A stretch of 64,000 nt of DNA from Propionibacteriales bacterium. GTDB taxonomy: Bacteria > Actinomycetota > Actinomycetes > Propionibacteriales > Nocardioidaceae. The notes beneath the pieces were generated by a model. That model worked only from the letters and a program-made list of their open reading frames with translations, was not told where the DNA came from and did not search any database. The stretch is taken from contig JAPLCA010000026.1 in the NCBI GenBank assembly GCA_026392465.1, positions 186,001 through 250,000 of the forward strand. The letters are read 5' to 3'. The translations under genes were made by a program, and so were the position numbers. Positions within the stretch are counted from its first letter, which is position 1. The number at the start of each line of letters is the position of its first letter. Of this stretch, positions 48,646 through 58,767 are shown in pieces.

Positions 48646-49389
48646 ATGGCCGCCGTCCGACGTCGCTCGACCCGAGCACGCACGGCCGTGTTCGCGCCCA
48701 TCGGCGACCTGGGCCGGGCCGTGCGCGTGGAGCAGCGACTCGCCCAGGCCATCCGCTCGGGGATCCTGGAGGACGGCGAGCGCCTGCCGAGCGAGTCGGA
48801 GCTGGCCGCGATGCTCGGCGTCGCCACGGTCACCGCCCGTGAGGCCCTCGTGTCGCTGCGCGCGCAGGGGCTCGTCACGACGACGCGAGGCCGCGGCGGC
48901 GGGTCGTTCGTCACCCGTCCCCTGGGCGCGGCCGACGAGATGCTGGAGCGACGCGTCGCGGCGATGACCCGCGTGGACATCGCCGACCACGGCATCCACT
49001 ACGCCACGGTCCTCAGCGGCTGCGCCGAGCTCGCCGCTGAGCGCGCGAACGTCGAGGAGGTCGAGGACCTCCGCGAGATCCTCCCCGACCCGACCACGAC
49101 CGACGCGACCGCGCTGCGAGCCGCCGACACCGAGCTGAACCTGGCCATCGCCGCCCTCTCGCACTCCGCCCACCTGGCGCGCGAGGTGATGCGCCTGGAG
49201 ATGGAGCTCGGGGCGCTGCTGCGACTCGGCCTGCGCGACCCCGAGCGGCAGGCGGAGCTGCGCGAGCACCACGCGACGCTCCTGGCGGCCATCGCCGCCC
49301 ACGACGGGAACGAGGCGCGCGCCCTCGTGCGCCGCCGTGTCCGACGACTCCTCGGCGAGCTCGCCGAGCTGCACGCGAGGATCAGGTGA
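48646..49389 (+). CDS. GntR family (FCD) transcriptional regulator
   Basis: 247 residues. Winged helix with ERLPSESELAAMLGVATVTA at residues about 45-64 and an FCD-type helical domain (ELNLAIAALSHSAHLAREVM). It is divergent from the Pot-type transporter and is followed 4 bp later by the Cache-domain gene, suggesting joint control of polyamine/GABA uptake. Confidence 0.87.
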   Translation: MAAVRRRSTRARTAVFAPIGDLGRAVRVEQRLAQAIRSGILEDGERLPSESELAAMLGVATVTAREALVSLRAQGLVTTTRGRGGGSFVTRPLGAADEMLERRVAAMTRVDIADHGIHYATVLSGCAELAAERANVEEVEDLREILPDPTTTDATALRAADTELNLAIAALSHSAHLAREVMRLEMELGALLRLGLRDPERQAELREHHATLLAAIAAHDGNEARALVRRRVRRLLGELAELHARIR

Positions 49390-49393
49390 GCCG

Positions 49394-50071
49394 ATGACCG
49401 ACCGCACCCCCGTCCCCACGCCCGGCACGACCGGTCTCGGTGCGTGCGTGCAGGCCGTCGAGGCCCTGTTCCACCCGCTGCTGCGCAGCCTGCGCGAGAG
49501 CGGCGACGCGCTCGCGCCCCTGTTCGACGGCGACGTCTCGGCCGCGGAGGTCCTCGACGCCGTCCGTCCGCACGCGCTCGAGGTGCTCGCCGACGCGCAC
49601 ACCGTCGGCGCCGGGTTCGTCGTCTCCCCCGGCCTGCTGACCGACGAGGAGTACCTGCTGGCCTGGTGGCAGGGTGACGACCAGGGCCGCATCCCCGACT
49701 CGATCGCGCTCGTGCAGTCGACCGACTACAGCCGCCAGGAGTGGTTCCGCACGCCGCAGCGCAGCCATGCGTCGCACGTGACGGGCCCCTACATCGACTA
49801 CGTGTGCACGGACGAGTTCATGCTCACCTCCACCGTGCCGGTGGAGCGGGACGGCCGGATGCTCGGCGTCATGGGAGCCGACGTGCTCGCCGAGACCGTC
49901 GAGCGGACGCTGCTGGACACGTTCCGCGCCGCGCACGCCACGCTCGTCAACGACCACGACCGCGTCGTGCTGTCCTCACAGGTCCACCTGTTCGCCGGCG
50001 AGCCCGTCGAGCGCGCGGCGTTCGCCACCCACGTGCCCTGCGAGGGCCTGCCGTTCACCGTGCTGGCGTGA
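49394..50071 (+). CDS. Stand-alone Cache (PDC-type) sensor domain protein, no membrane anchor
   Basis: 225 residues with the Cache/PDC core DYSRQEWFRTPQRSH, GPYIDYVCTDEFMLTSTVPV and GRMLGVMGADVL. Such ligand-binding domains are normally extracytoplasmic parts of chemoreceptors or kinases, but no signal peptide or membrane helix is visible here, and no output domain. Encoded just after the GntR gene, it may bind the same substrate and partner that regulator (inference). Its 3' end overlaps the LysR gene by 17 bp tail to tail. Confidence 0.8.
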   Translation: MTDRTPVPTPGTTGLGACVQAVEALFHPLLRSLRESGDALAPLFDGDVSAAEVLDAVRPHALEVLADAHTVGAGFVVSPGLLTDEEYLLAWWQGDDQGRIPDSIALVQSTDYSRQEWFRTPQRSHASHVTGPYIDYVCTDEFMLTSTVPVERDGRMLGVMGADVLAETVERTLLDTFRAAHATLVNDHDRVVLSSQVHLFAGEPVERAAFATHVPCEGLPFTVLA

Positions 50072-50972
50072 CCCCGTCGACCCCGGTGACCCCCGTGTCG
50101 TCGGGGTAGGCCGCGACGACGAAGGTGCGCAGCCGGTCGGCCAGTGCAGCCAGAGCCGCCTCGGCCGGGTGCGTGGACGACCAGGCGACGAACAGCCGCA
50201 CGGCCAGCTCCACGCCGCCGGACCGCACCCGCAGGCCGCACAGGCCGTACCGGACGTCGTCGGACACGACGGCGACACCGCGACCGGCCGCCGCGAGCGC
50301 CTGCGCCACCGTGCCGCTGCTCGCCTCCACCAGCGAGGCCGGCCACCGCTGCTCGCGCTCGACGGCCGTGTCGAGCACCTGACGGGCGGCGAACGTCGGC
50401 GGCACGGTGACGACGTCGTGGTCGAGCAGCTCGGCCAGCCCGATGCTCTCGCGGTCGGCCCACGGGTGGTCGGCGCGCACGTACGCCCACACGGGAAGCT
50501 CGGGCAGCGGCGCCGACCGCAGCGGACGCCGCGGGCGCCGCGTCGTGACCACCAGGTCGGCGCCCTGTCGCATCGCGTCGTCGACGTCGAGCGCGGCCGT
50601 CTCGACCACCGACGGCGTGGGGTCGTCGTCGCGCAGGCTGGCGAGGAACGGCGAGACGACGTCGGCGAGGGTCGTGGCCGGCGCGGCGATGGTGACCCGG
50701 TCGAGGCCGCCCTCCGCCTGCACACGGGCGGCGGTGCGCAGCGTCTCCGCGGACGCCAGCACGTTGCGGGCCAGCGGCAGGAGCGTGCGACCGGCAGCGG
50801 ACAGCACCAGCCGTCCGGCCACCCGCTCGAACAGGTCGACGCCGAGCTCGCGCTCGAGCTGGCGCAGCTGGCGCGAGAGGGCCGGCTGCGTGACCCGCAC
50901 CCGCTCGGCGGCCGCACTGACGGTGCCCGCGTCGACCACGGCGACGAAGGACGCCAGCGTCCGCAGCTCCAT
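50055..50972 (-). CDS. LysR family transcriptional regulator
   Basis: 305 residues. N-terminal helix-turn-helix (TVSAAAERVRVTQPALSRQL) and a substrate-binding domain. I chose the ATG at 50972 because AGGA lies eight bases upstream; an in-frame ATG at 50981 is possible. It is divergent from gabT with 142 bp between, where direct repeats of CGGCAT lie, so it probably controls the GABA operon. Confidence 0.87.
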   Translation of the reverse strand: MELRTLASFVAVVDAGTVSAAAERVRVTQPALSRQLRQLERELGVDLFERVAGRLVLSAAGRTLLPLARNVLASAETLRTAARVQAEGGLDRVTIAAPATTLADVVSPFLASLRDDDPTPSVVETAALDVDDAMRQGADLVVTTRRPRRPLRSAPLPELPVWAYVRADHPWADRESIGLAELLDHDVVTVPPTFAARQVLDTAVEREQRWPASLVEASSGTVAQALAAAGRGVAVVSDDVRYGLCGLRVRSGGVELAVRLFVAWSSTHPAEAALAALADRLRTFVVAAYPDDTGVTGVDGVTPAR

Positions 50973-51114
50973 GACGAGCATCCTATGCGCGGTAGGCATG
51001 GAGGCGATCGTGGAACGGCATTGGACGGCATGGATGGGACAGGTCGAGACTGGGCACGCCGCACCACACGACTGCCTGCCTGGACCCGTCAGGCCGACCG
51101 CGAGAGGACCCGCC

Positions 51115-52452
51115 ATGTCCGTGCCCCAGAGACGTCACCTCACCACGCCGCTGCCCGGACCCCGGTCGCGGGAGCTGATGGCCCGCAAGAGCGCCGCCGT
51201 CGCGGGTGGCGTGGGCACGACGATGCCGGTCTTCGCGGCCCAGGCAGGCGGCGGGGTCGTCGTCGACGTCGACGGCAACAGCCTCATCGACCTCGGGTCC
51301 GGCATCGCCGTGACGACGGTCGGCACCAGCGCGCCCCGCGTGGTCGCGGCGGTGCAGGAGCAGGTCGCCGCGTTCACCCACACGTGCTTCATGGTCACGC
51401 CCTACGAGGGCTACGTCGCCGTCGCGGAGGCCCTGAACCGGCTCACCCCCGGCGACCACGAGAAGCGCACCGCGCTGTTCAACTCGGGTGCGGAGGCGGT
51501 CGAGAACGCAGTGAAGATCGCTCGTGCGCACACCGGCCGCCCGGCGGTCGTCGTCTTCGACCACGCCTACCACGGCCGGACGAACCTGACGATGGCCATG
51601 ACGGCGAAGTCGATGCCGTACAAGCAGGGGTTCGGTCCGTTCGCCTCCGAGGTGTACCGGGCGCCGCTGTCATACCCCTTCCGCGACGGCGGCCTCGACG
51701 GTGCGACGGCCGCGGCCCGCGCCCTCGACGTCGTCGAGAAGCAGGTCGGTGCAGCCAACCTGGCCGCGGTGGTCGTCGAGCCCATCCAGGGCGAGGGCGG
51801 GTTCATCGAGCCCGCACCCGGCTTCCTGCCCGCCCTGGCGACCTGGTGCCGCGAGAACGGCGTCGTGTTCGTGGCCGACGAGGTGCAGACCGGCTTCGCG
51901 CGCACGGGCGACCTGTTCGCCAGCGACCGCGAGGGCGTCGTGCCCGACCTGATCGTGACCGCCAAGGGCATCGCGGGCGGCCTTCCGCTGTCGGCCGTCA
52001 CCGGGCGTGCCGAGATCATGGACGCACCGCACGCCGGCGGCCTCGGCGGCACGTACGGCGGCAACCCGCTCGCCTGCGCGGCGGCGCTCGCCGCGATCGA
52101 GACGATCGAGGAGGATGGTCTCGTCGAGCGTGCCCGCGCGGTGGAGAGGCTCCTGAAGGAGCGGCTGCACGCCCTGCAGGGGCGCGACGAGCGGGTGGGC
52201 GACGTCCGCGGACGTGGTGCCATGATCGCCGTCGAGCTCGTCCGGCCCGGCACCACCGAGCCCGACCCCGACCTCGCGCGCGCCGTGTCGGCGGCGGCGC
52301 ACGCCGAGGGCGTCATCGTCCTCACCTGCGGCACCTACGGCAACGTGCTGCGTCTCCTGCCCCCGCTGGCCATCGACGACACGCTGCTCGGCGAGGGGCT
52401 CGACGTGCTCGAGGCGGCCTTCGCCTCCACGCTGGTGGGCGCGGCCCAGTGA
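51115..52452 (+). CDS. gabT: 4-aminobutyrate aminotransferase
   Basis: 445 residues, class III PLP-dependent aminotransferase. PLP-binding Lys284 in LIVTAKGIAGGLP, FVADEVQTGFARTG and FNSGAEAVENAVKIAR are present. It converts GABA and 2-oxoglutarate to succinate semialdehyde and glutamate. First of three overlapping genes with the glutamate and semialdehyde dehydrogenases, which together oxidise GABA to succinate and ammonia. Confidence 0.92.
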   Translation: MSVPQRRHLTTPLPGPRSRELMARKSAAVAGGVGTTMPVFAAQAGGGVVVDVDGNSLIDLGSGIAVTTVGTSAPRVVAAVQEQVAAFTHTCFMVTPYEGYVAVAEALNRLTPGDHEKRTALFNSGAEAVENAVKIARAHTGRPAVVVFDHAYHGRTNLTMAMTAKSMPYKQGFGPFASEVYRAPLSYPFRDGGLDGATAAARALDVVEKQVGAANLAAVVVEPIQGEGGFIEPAPGFLPALATWCRENGVVFVADEVQTGFARTGDLFASDREGVVPDLIVTAKGIAGGLPLSAVTGRAEIMDAPHAGGLGGTYGGNPLACAAALAAIETIEEDGLVERARAVERLLKERLHALQGRDERVGDVRGRGAMIAVELVRPGTTEPDPDLARAVSAAAHAEGVIVLTCGTYGNVLRLLPPLAIDDTLLGEGLDVLEAAFASTLVGAAQ

Positions 52453-52475
52453 CCACATCGACCGAGGAGCACACC

Positions 52476-53716
<1,241 letters not shown>

Positions 53717-53720
<4 letters not shown>

Positions 53721-55183
53721 GCACGCCGCCCGACCTCGATCTCACCGACCTCGACCCCGGCAGCGCCGTGCTCGGGGGCGGGCAGTGGCGCAAGGGCGGC
53801 AACGGCACCTTCGACGTCGTCGACCCGGCCGACCTGACGGTCGTGGCGCGGGTGTCCGACGGGGACCTGGGCGACGCGACCGCCGCCGTGGACGCTGCCC
53901 ACGCGGCCTTCGCCACGTGGCGTCGGACCGCACCGCGCGAGCGGTCGGTGGTGCTGCACCGCGCGTTCGAGCTGATGCACCGCGACCGCGACCGCCTGGC
54001 CGCGCTGATCGTCCGCGAGAACGGGAAGTCGCTCGCCGACGCGCGCGGCGAGGTCGTGTACGCGGCGGAGTTCTTCCGCTGGTTCGCCGAGGAGGCGGTG
54101 CGACCGCACGGCGACTACGGCTCCTCCCCGGCCGGTGGCACGCGCACGATCGTGACGCACCGACCGGTGGGCGTGGCCGCGCTCGTGACCCCGTGGAACT
54201 TCCCTGCAGCGATGGCCACCCGCAAGATCGCGCCGGCGCTGGCAGCGGGCTGCACCGTGGTGCTGAAGCCTGCGGCGGAGACACCGCTCACGGCGCTCGC
54301 CGTCGCGCGCCTGCTCGCGGAGGCCGGCGTGCCCGACGGCGTCGTGAACGTCGTCCCCACCACCGATGCGGCTGGCGTCGTCGGCCACTGGCTGGCCGAC
54401 CCGCGCGTCCGCAAGATCTCGTTCACGGGGTCCACCCGGGTCGGCTCGATCCTCCTGGGCCAGGCGGCGGAGCGCGTCGTGAACGCGTCGATGGAGCTGG
54501 GCGGCAACGCGCCGTTCGTCGTGGCCGACGACGCCGACCTCGACGCCGCCGTGGCCGGGGCGATGCTCGCCAAGTTCCGCGGGGGCGGTCAGGCCTGCAC
54601 GGCCGCCAACCGCTTCTACGTGCACGCCGACGTCGTCGACGCCTTCGTCCAGCGGTTCGGGGCCGAGGTCGAGCAGCTGACGGTCGGCCCGGCCCGGTCG
54701 GCCGCGGCGGTCGGCCCGCTCATCTCCTCCGCCGCCGTCGAGACGCTCGCCGACGCCGTGGGCGACGCCGTCGTCGCCGGAGCCCGGATCAGCCACCAGG
54801 CACCGGTCCCCGACGCGCCGGGACACTTCTTCGCGCCGACGGTGCTCGTCGACGTCCCCGCCGACGCCGCGATCCTCGACCACGAGCTGTTCGGGCCGGT
54901 CGCGCCGATCGTCACGTGGCGCACCGACGAGGAGCTGCTCGCCCTGGTCAACGCGAGCGAGATGGGCCTCGCGTCCTACGTCTTCTCCCGCGACCTGCAG
55001 CGTGCGATCCGCCTCGGCGAGGCCTTCGACGCCGGCATGGTCGGCGTGAACCGCGGGCTCGTCTCCGACCCCTCCGCACCGTTCGGCGGCGTGAAGCAGA
55101 GCGGCCTCGGCCGCGAGGGCGCCCGCGAGGGTCTGGCGGAGTACACCGAGACGCAGTACCTCAGCGTCGACTGGCCGGGCTGA
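53717..55183 (+). CDS. gabD: Succinate-semialdehyde dehydrogenase
   Basis: 488 residues from a GTG overlapping the previous stop by 4 bp. TPWNFPAAM, catalytic Glu in MELGGNAPF and catalytic Cys in GGQACTAANR, and length typical of GabD. It completes the GABA shunt by oxidising succinate semialdehyde to succinate. Paralogous to the shorter enzyme at 43057. Confidence 0.92.
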
Positions 55184-55223
55184 CCCGACGATTCAGGCCG
55201 GCGTGGCGGGGAACGATGCAGGC

Positions 55224-55466
55224 ATGAGCGAACCGCAGACCGTCACCCCACGCCACCTCCGCAACCTCCTCGCCGCGTCGCCGGACTGCTTCCTCGGCCT
55301 CATCGAGGGCGAGGTCAGGGTCGTGGACGGGGACGACGACGAGGGTGCCCTCGAGATCGTCTCCGCCGCCGACCTGCGCGACCGGGTCGGCGACGACCCG
55401 GACGACGACGTGCTCGCGGACGAGGCGGAGTCGCTCACCGTCGCCACCCAGCAGCTCGGCGGGTAG
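55224..55466 (+). CDS. Small acidic hypothetical protein
   Basis: 80 residues, strongly acidic (runs such as DGDDDEG and DDPDDDVL). No membrane helix, no signal peptide, no family recognised. It lies 40 bp after gabD on the same strand and might be read through from that operon. The ribosome site is weak, so the start is uncertain. Confidence 0.55.
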   Translation: MSEPQTVTPRHLRNLLAASPDCFLGLIEGEVRVVDGDDDEGALEIVSAADLRDRVGDDPDDDVLADEAESLTVATQQLGG

Positions 55467-55517
55467 CCCAGCCTCCCACGATGCGACGGCGAGCGGAACC
55501 GCTCGGTCGTCCCGCAC

Positions 55518-55721
55518 TCAGAGCTTCTCGAAGACCATCGTCGCCTGGATGCGGTCGCCGCCGCCGAAGCCACCGCTCGCGGCGGAGGCGGTGGTGATGG
55601 TGTGCAGGCGGTAGCCCTTCTCGGCCTGCGCGTTGATCGCGTTCTCCAGCTCGGCGAGGTTTCCCGACCTCGAGCTGAGCAGCTTCTCCTTGAGCGTCAC
55701 CTGCAGCACCACGTAGTTCAT
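55518..55721 (-). CDS. DUF4177-like small protein
   Basis: 67 residues. MNYVVLQVTLKEKLL, ELENAINAQAEKGYRLHTI and ATMVFEK follow the DUF4177 pattern of a beta-alpha-beta fold of unknown function. Start ATG at 55721. Single gene, convergent with the small acidic gene. Confidence 0.7.
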   Translation of the reverse strand: MNYVVLQVTLKEKLLSSRSGNLAELENAINAQAEKGYRLHTITTASAASGGFGGGDRIQATMVFEKL

Positions 55722-55865
55722 CGTCGACACCTCTCGTCGCGGGAGCGCGGCGGTCGCGGTCCCCAGCGGATGTCTACCGCCGCCAGGGGTCCGAGCGTGG
55801 CCGAACGGGCGAAGAGCCGGCGAGTCTCGGCGTGCCCGTCTCACTCCAGCCCCGACCCCAACCCG

Positions 55866-55899
55866 CGTGAACTCGCGCGAGGCGCTGAGGTGGTCGATG
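55866..55899. repeat. 34-bp direct repeat, left copy (fragment of the Lrp gene)
   Basis: Matches 56458-56491 inside the Lrp-type gene at 33 of 34 positions (one G/C difference). On the minus strand it still reads IDHLSASREFT in one frame, but the flanks do not resemble the gene. The two copies lie 592 bp apart and enclose the small secreted-protein gene. Confidence 0.75.
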
Positions 55900-56004
55900 G
55901 GACGGGTGGCTGGCGGAGGCCCGGGGTCTACTTCTGGAACCTTCTCCCTCGCGGGACCCGTGGCAACCCTCACCGTCCAGTCGGCCAGCTGAGCATCGAC
56001 AATT

Positions 56005-56274
56005 CTACCCTCGTACCGTCGTCACGACGTATCCGAATCGGTTGGCCACGACGGCCCTTCCCGTCCTACCGCCGACGTTGACGTCGAAGGCATACGTCCC
56101 TCGCCAGTCGTACTTCGTGTTCTTGCTATGACTCGAGCAGCTCCAGTGAAACTCGTAACCCGCTCCTACGCCCCGCTTGTCGTAGGTGCAGTCTGCTGCC
56201 GGGGCAGACGCCGCTGGAAGGAGTGCCAGCATCAACACCAGTGACCCACTCACTGCGGCGCACCTCTTGAACAT
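56005..56274 (-). CDS. Small secreted protein of unknown function
   Basis: 89 residues: signal peptide (CAAVSGSLVLMLALLPAASA, cleavage near residue 26), mature part of about 63 residues with two Cys (DCTYDKRG; WSCSSHSKN) and several aromatic residues. Base composition is clearly lower in GC than its neighbours, and the gene lies between the two 34-bp repeats, so recent acquisition is plausible. A small extracellular effector or inhibitor is only a guess. Confidence 0.65.
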   Translation of the reverse strand: MFKRCAAVSGSLVLMLALLPAASAPAADCTYDKRGVGAGYEFHWSCSSHSKNTKYDWRGTYAFDVNVGGRTGRAVVANRFGYVVTTVRG

Positions 56275-56385
56275 GAGTTCCTCCTATACCTTCTGCCGCA
56301 GCGTCGTGACCACTCCCTGCGACTCAGTCCGGTCCACATCGTCAAGGGCAGACCAGACTCACGTCGACCGTCAAGATTCAGGAGC

Positions 56386-56919
56386 TCAGTCGGGACGGAC
56401 GTCCCACGTCGATGCCGACCCGCGCACGTGCTCGAAGACGAGGCTCGTCTCGGTCGACGTGAACTCGCGCGACGCGCTGAGGTGGTCGATGACGAAGGCG
56501 CGCAGCGCGTCCGGCGACGGGAGCGCCACCTGGATGAGGAAGTCGTCGTCGCCGGCGAGGAAGAAGACGTTGAGCACGCCGGGCAGGGCGGCGAGCCGGG
56601 GTGCGACCGTCCCGATGTCGGCGCGGGCCGCGGGCTGCAGCCGCACGGCGATCATCGCCTGGATCGGTCGGCCGACGGCGGCGGGGTCGAGGTCGGCGTG
56701 GAAGCCGCGGACCACCCCGCTCGACACCAGCCGTCGCAGACGCAGCGAGCAGGTCGAGGGCGCGATGCCGACCCGCTCGGCCAGCACGTTGTTCGGCACG
56801 CGGGCGTCGTCGGCGAGCACGTCGAGGAGCCGACGGTCGATGTCGTCGAGCACGACCGCCCGCGGTCCGGGCGCGCCAGGGTCCGACCCGTTCGACGGAC
56901 CGCCCGTGACACCACCCAT
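56386..56919 (-). CDS. Lrp/AsnC family regulator, probable AldR
   Basis: 177 residues with an N-terminal helix-turn-helix (VPNNVLAERVGIAPSTCSLR) and a C-terminal amino-acid-binding (RAM) domain (GVLNVFFLAGDDDFLIQVAL). Divergent from alanine dehydrogenase, as AldR is in mycobacteria, so it probably activates ald in response to alanine. The gene keeps an intact end although part of it is duplicated at 55866. Confidence 0.88.
   Translation of the reverse strand: MGGVTGGPSNGSDPGAPGPRAVVLDDIDRRLLDVLADDARVPNNVLAERVGIAPSTCSLRLRRLVSSGVVRGFHADLDPAAVGRPIQAMIAVRLQPAARADIGTVAPRLAALPGVLNVFFLAGDDDFLIQVALPSPDALRAFVIDHLSASREFTSTETSLVFEHVRGSASTWDVRPD
56458..56491. repeat. 34-bp direct repeat, right copy (inside the Lrp gene)
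   Basis: Coding for IDHLSASREFT in the Lrp-type protein. Source copy of the fragment at 55866-55899. Confidence 0.75.
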
Positions 56920-56953
56920 GGACGAACGATAGTCGGCGACAGCACTCCATCTC

Positions 56954-57024
56954 GACGATCGTGCGGACTTTTCTCCAGCACAGCACCGGAATCCCCAGGA
57001 TGGTCACCACCAGTCGATCGTCGA
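56954..57024. promoter_or_regulatory. Inverted repeat between the Lrp gene and ald
   Basis: TCGACGATCG (56954-56963) and CGATCGTCGA (57015-57024) are inverted copies separated by 51 bp. Lrp-family proteins bind spaced sites and wrap DNA, so these may be AldR sites. Confidence 0.35.
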
Positions 57025-57033
57025 AGGAGTGCC

Positions 57034-58149
57034 ATGCGCGTCGGAGTGCCGAAGGAAGTCAAGAACCACGAGTACCGCGTGGCCCTCACGCCCGTGGGCG
57101 TCCACGAGCTGGTGGCGCACGGGCACGACGTCCACGTGCAGCGGGGCGCGGGCCTCGGGTCGTCGATCACCGACGAGGAGTACGAGCGGGCGGGCGCACG
57201 CCTCCTCGACCGGGCGGAGGACGTCTGGGGCGAGGCCGAGATGGTCCTCAAGGTCAAGGAGCCGGTCGCGTCGGAGTACCCGCTGCTGCGCGACGACCTG
57301 ACCCTCTTCACCTACCTGCACCTCGCCGCCGACCGCCCCCTCACCGAGGCGCTCGTCGACGCTGGCACCACCGGCATCGCCTACGAGACCGTGCAGCTGC
57401 CGAGCGGCGGCCTCCCGCTGCTGTACCCGATGTCGGAGGTGGCCGGGTGCCTCGCGCCGCAGGTCGGCGCGCACTCGCTGCTCAAGGCGCAGGGCGGACG
57501 CGGCGTGCTGCTCGGTGGCGTGGGCGGCGTCGCCAACGCCAAGGTCGTCATCATCGGCGCCGGCGTCTCCGGCCAGAACGCCGCCAACATCGCGCTCGGC
57601 ATGGGCGCCGACGTCACCCTCCTCGACACCGACCTCGAGAAGCTGCGCATGTCGTTCTGGCGCTACAACAACCAGGTCCACGGGCTCGCGTCGTCCACCT
57701 ACGTGCTGGAGGAGCAGGTCCGCCAGGCCGACCTGGTCATCGGTGCGGTGCTCGTGGCCGGCGCGGCCGCCCCGAAGCTGGTGAGCAACGACCTCGTCGC
57801 GCAGATGAAGCCGGGGTCGGTGCTCGTCGACATCGCCGTCGACCAGGGCGGCTGCTTCGAGGCCACCCGCCCGACCACCCACGACGACCCGACGTTCCAG
57901 GTGCACGGCTCGACGTTCTACTGCGTGGCGAACATGCCGGGCGCCGTCCCGCACACGTCGACCTACGCGCTCACCAACGCGACGCTGCCGTACACGGTCG
58001 CGCTCGCCGACCGCGGCTGGCGCGACGCGCTGCGCGCCGACCCCAGCCTCGCCCTGGGCCTCAACACCCACGCGGGCACGGTCACCAACGCCCCCGTCGC
58101 GCAGGCCCACGGACTCACGCCGACGTCGCTCGAGGACGCGCTCGCCTAG
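57034..58149 (+). CDS. ald: Alanine dehydrogenase
   Basis: 371 residues. MRVGVPKEVKNHEYRVAL, Lys75 in VLKVKEP and His96 in LFTYLHLAAD match the pyruvate-binding and catalytic residues of known Ald enzymes, and VVIIGAGVSGQNAA is the NAD-binding motif. It interconverts alanine and pyruvate plus ammonia. ATG preceded by AAGGAG. Confidence 0.95.
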   Translation: MRVGVPKEVKNHEYRVALTPVGVHELVAHGHDVHVQRGAGLGSSITDEEYERAGARLLDRAEDVWGEAEMVLKVKEPVASEYPLLRDDLTLFTYLHLAADRPLTEALVDAGTTGIAYETVQLPSGGLPLLYPMSEVAGCLAPQVGAHSLLKAQGGRGVLLGGVGGVANAKVVIIGAGVSGQNAANIALGMGADVTLLDTDLEKLRMSFWRYNNQVHGLASSTYVLEEQVRQADLVIGAVLVAGAAAPKLVSNDLVAQMKPGSVLVDIAVDQGGCFEATRPTTHDDPTFQVHGSTFYCVANMPGAVPHTSTYALTNATLPYTVALADRGWRDALRADPSLALGLNTHAGTVTNAPVAQAHGLTPTSLEDALA

Positions 58150-58159
58150 CACCGTCCCT

Positions 58160-58227
58160 CCCCCCGTTTCGGAACGTCATCGCCCCTTCTCGCGACGAGA
58201 ACGGGCGATGACGTTCCGAATCGGGGG
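58160..58227. repeat. Short palindromic repeat (REP-like), copy 2
   Basis: Arms of 25 bp with one mismatch, beginning CCCCCGTTTCGGAACGTC (58161) and ending with its complement at 58226; the loop itself folds (TTCTCG-cga-CGAGAA), so the whole 68 bp is nearly a perfect palindrome. Same core as 41281-41347. Lying between the convergent ald and HxlR genes it can also serve as a terminator. Confidence 0.85.
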
Positions 58228-58245
58228 CGCGCAGCCCGCGACCCC

Positions 58246-58710
58246 TCAGCCCGAGACGACGAGATCGTCGAGGGCCACGACGTGGCCCGCGGCGCAGCGC
58301 ACCTCCGGCTCGACCTCGGCGCCGCATCCGGCGTGCGTGAAGCGGGGCGAGTGCGTGGGGTCGGTGTGGCGACGCCCCCACGCCGCGAGGGCCAGCAGCA
58401 CGGGCAGCAGCTCCTCGCCGCTCGCCGTGAGCACGTACTCCTGGCGCGTGCGCTGCCCCTCCTCGCGGTAGGGACGGCGCTCGAGGAGCCCGGCCTCGCG
58501 CAGCTCGCGCAGCCGCGCGGACGCGACGGCGTCGCTGATGCCGACCCGGTGGGCGAGGTCGTCGAAGCGCGTCGTGCCGTAGGAGACCTCGCGCAGGAGC
58601 AGCAGGGCCGACCGCGTGCCGACCACGGCGAGGGCGCGGTCGATCGGGCAGTGGTCACCGGGCGAGGGTCGGTCGGGCGCGGCGAGACGTCCTTCGAGTC
58701 GAGCGGGCAT
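58246..58710 (-). CDS. HxlR family regulator
   Basis: 154 residues. CPIDRALAVVGTRSALLLLR opens the HxlR winged helix, with the conserved Cys21 near its start, and FDDLAHRVGISDAVASARLREL is the recognition region. A C-terminal extension with two Cys (HAGCGAEVEPEVRC) is present. Divergent from an MFS exporter; probably its repressor, perhaps sensing reactive electrophiles through Cys as other HxlR members do. Confidence 0.87.
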   Translation of the reverse strand: MPARLEGRLAAPDRPSPGDHCPIDRALAVVGTRSALLLLREVSYGTTRFDDLAHRVGISDAVASARLRELREAGLLERRPYREEGQRTRQEYVLTASGEELLPVLLALAAWGRRHTDPTHSPRFTHAGCGAEVEPEVRCAAGHVVALDDLVVSG

Positions 58711-58731
58711 GGGACGACCCTACCGCCTGAC

Positions 58732-58767
58732 TTGGCAGAAGCGAAGCCAGGCACTACGGTCCTGGCT
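58732..58767 (+). promoter_or_regulatory. MFS promoter with overlapping palindrome; leaderless start
   Basis: TTGGCA (58732-58737), 17-bp spacer, TACGGT (58755-58760). The inverted repeat AGCCAGG-N9-CCTGGCT (58745-58767) covers the -10 and runs to the ATG at 58768, so transcription should start at the start codon and the HxlR protein could block it. Confidence 0.6.

Noticed and set aside
55866-56491. The 34-bp repeat as a phage or integrative-element attachment site
   Set aside because: No integrase or other mobility gene lies between the copies; only a small secreted protein is encoded.
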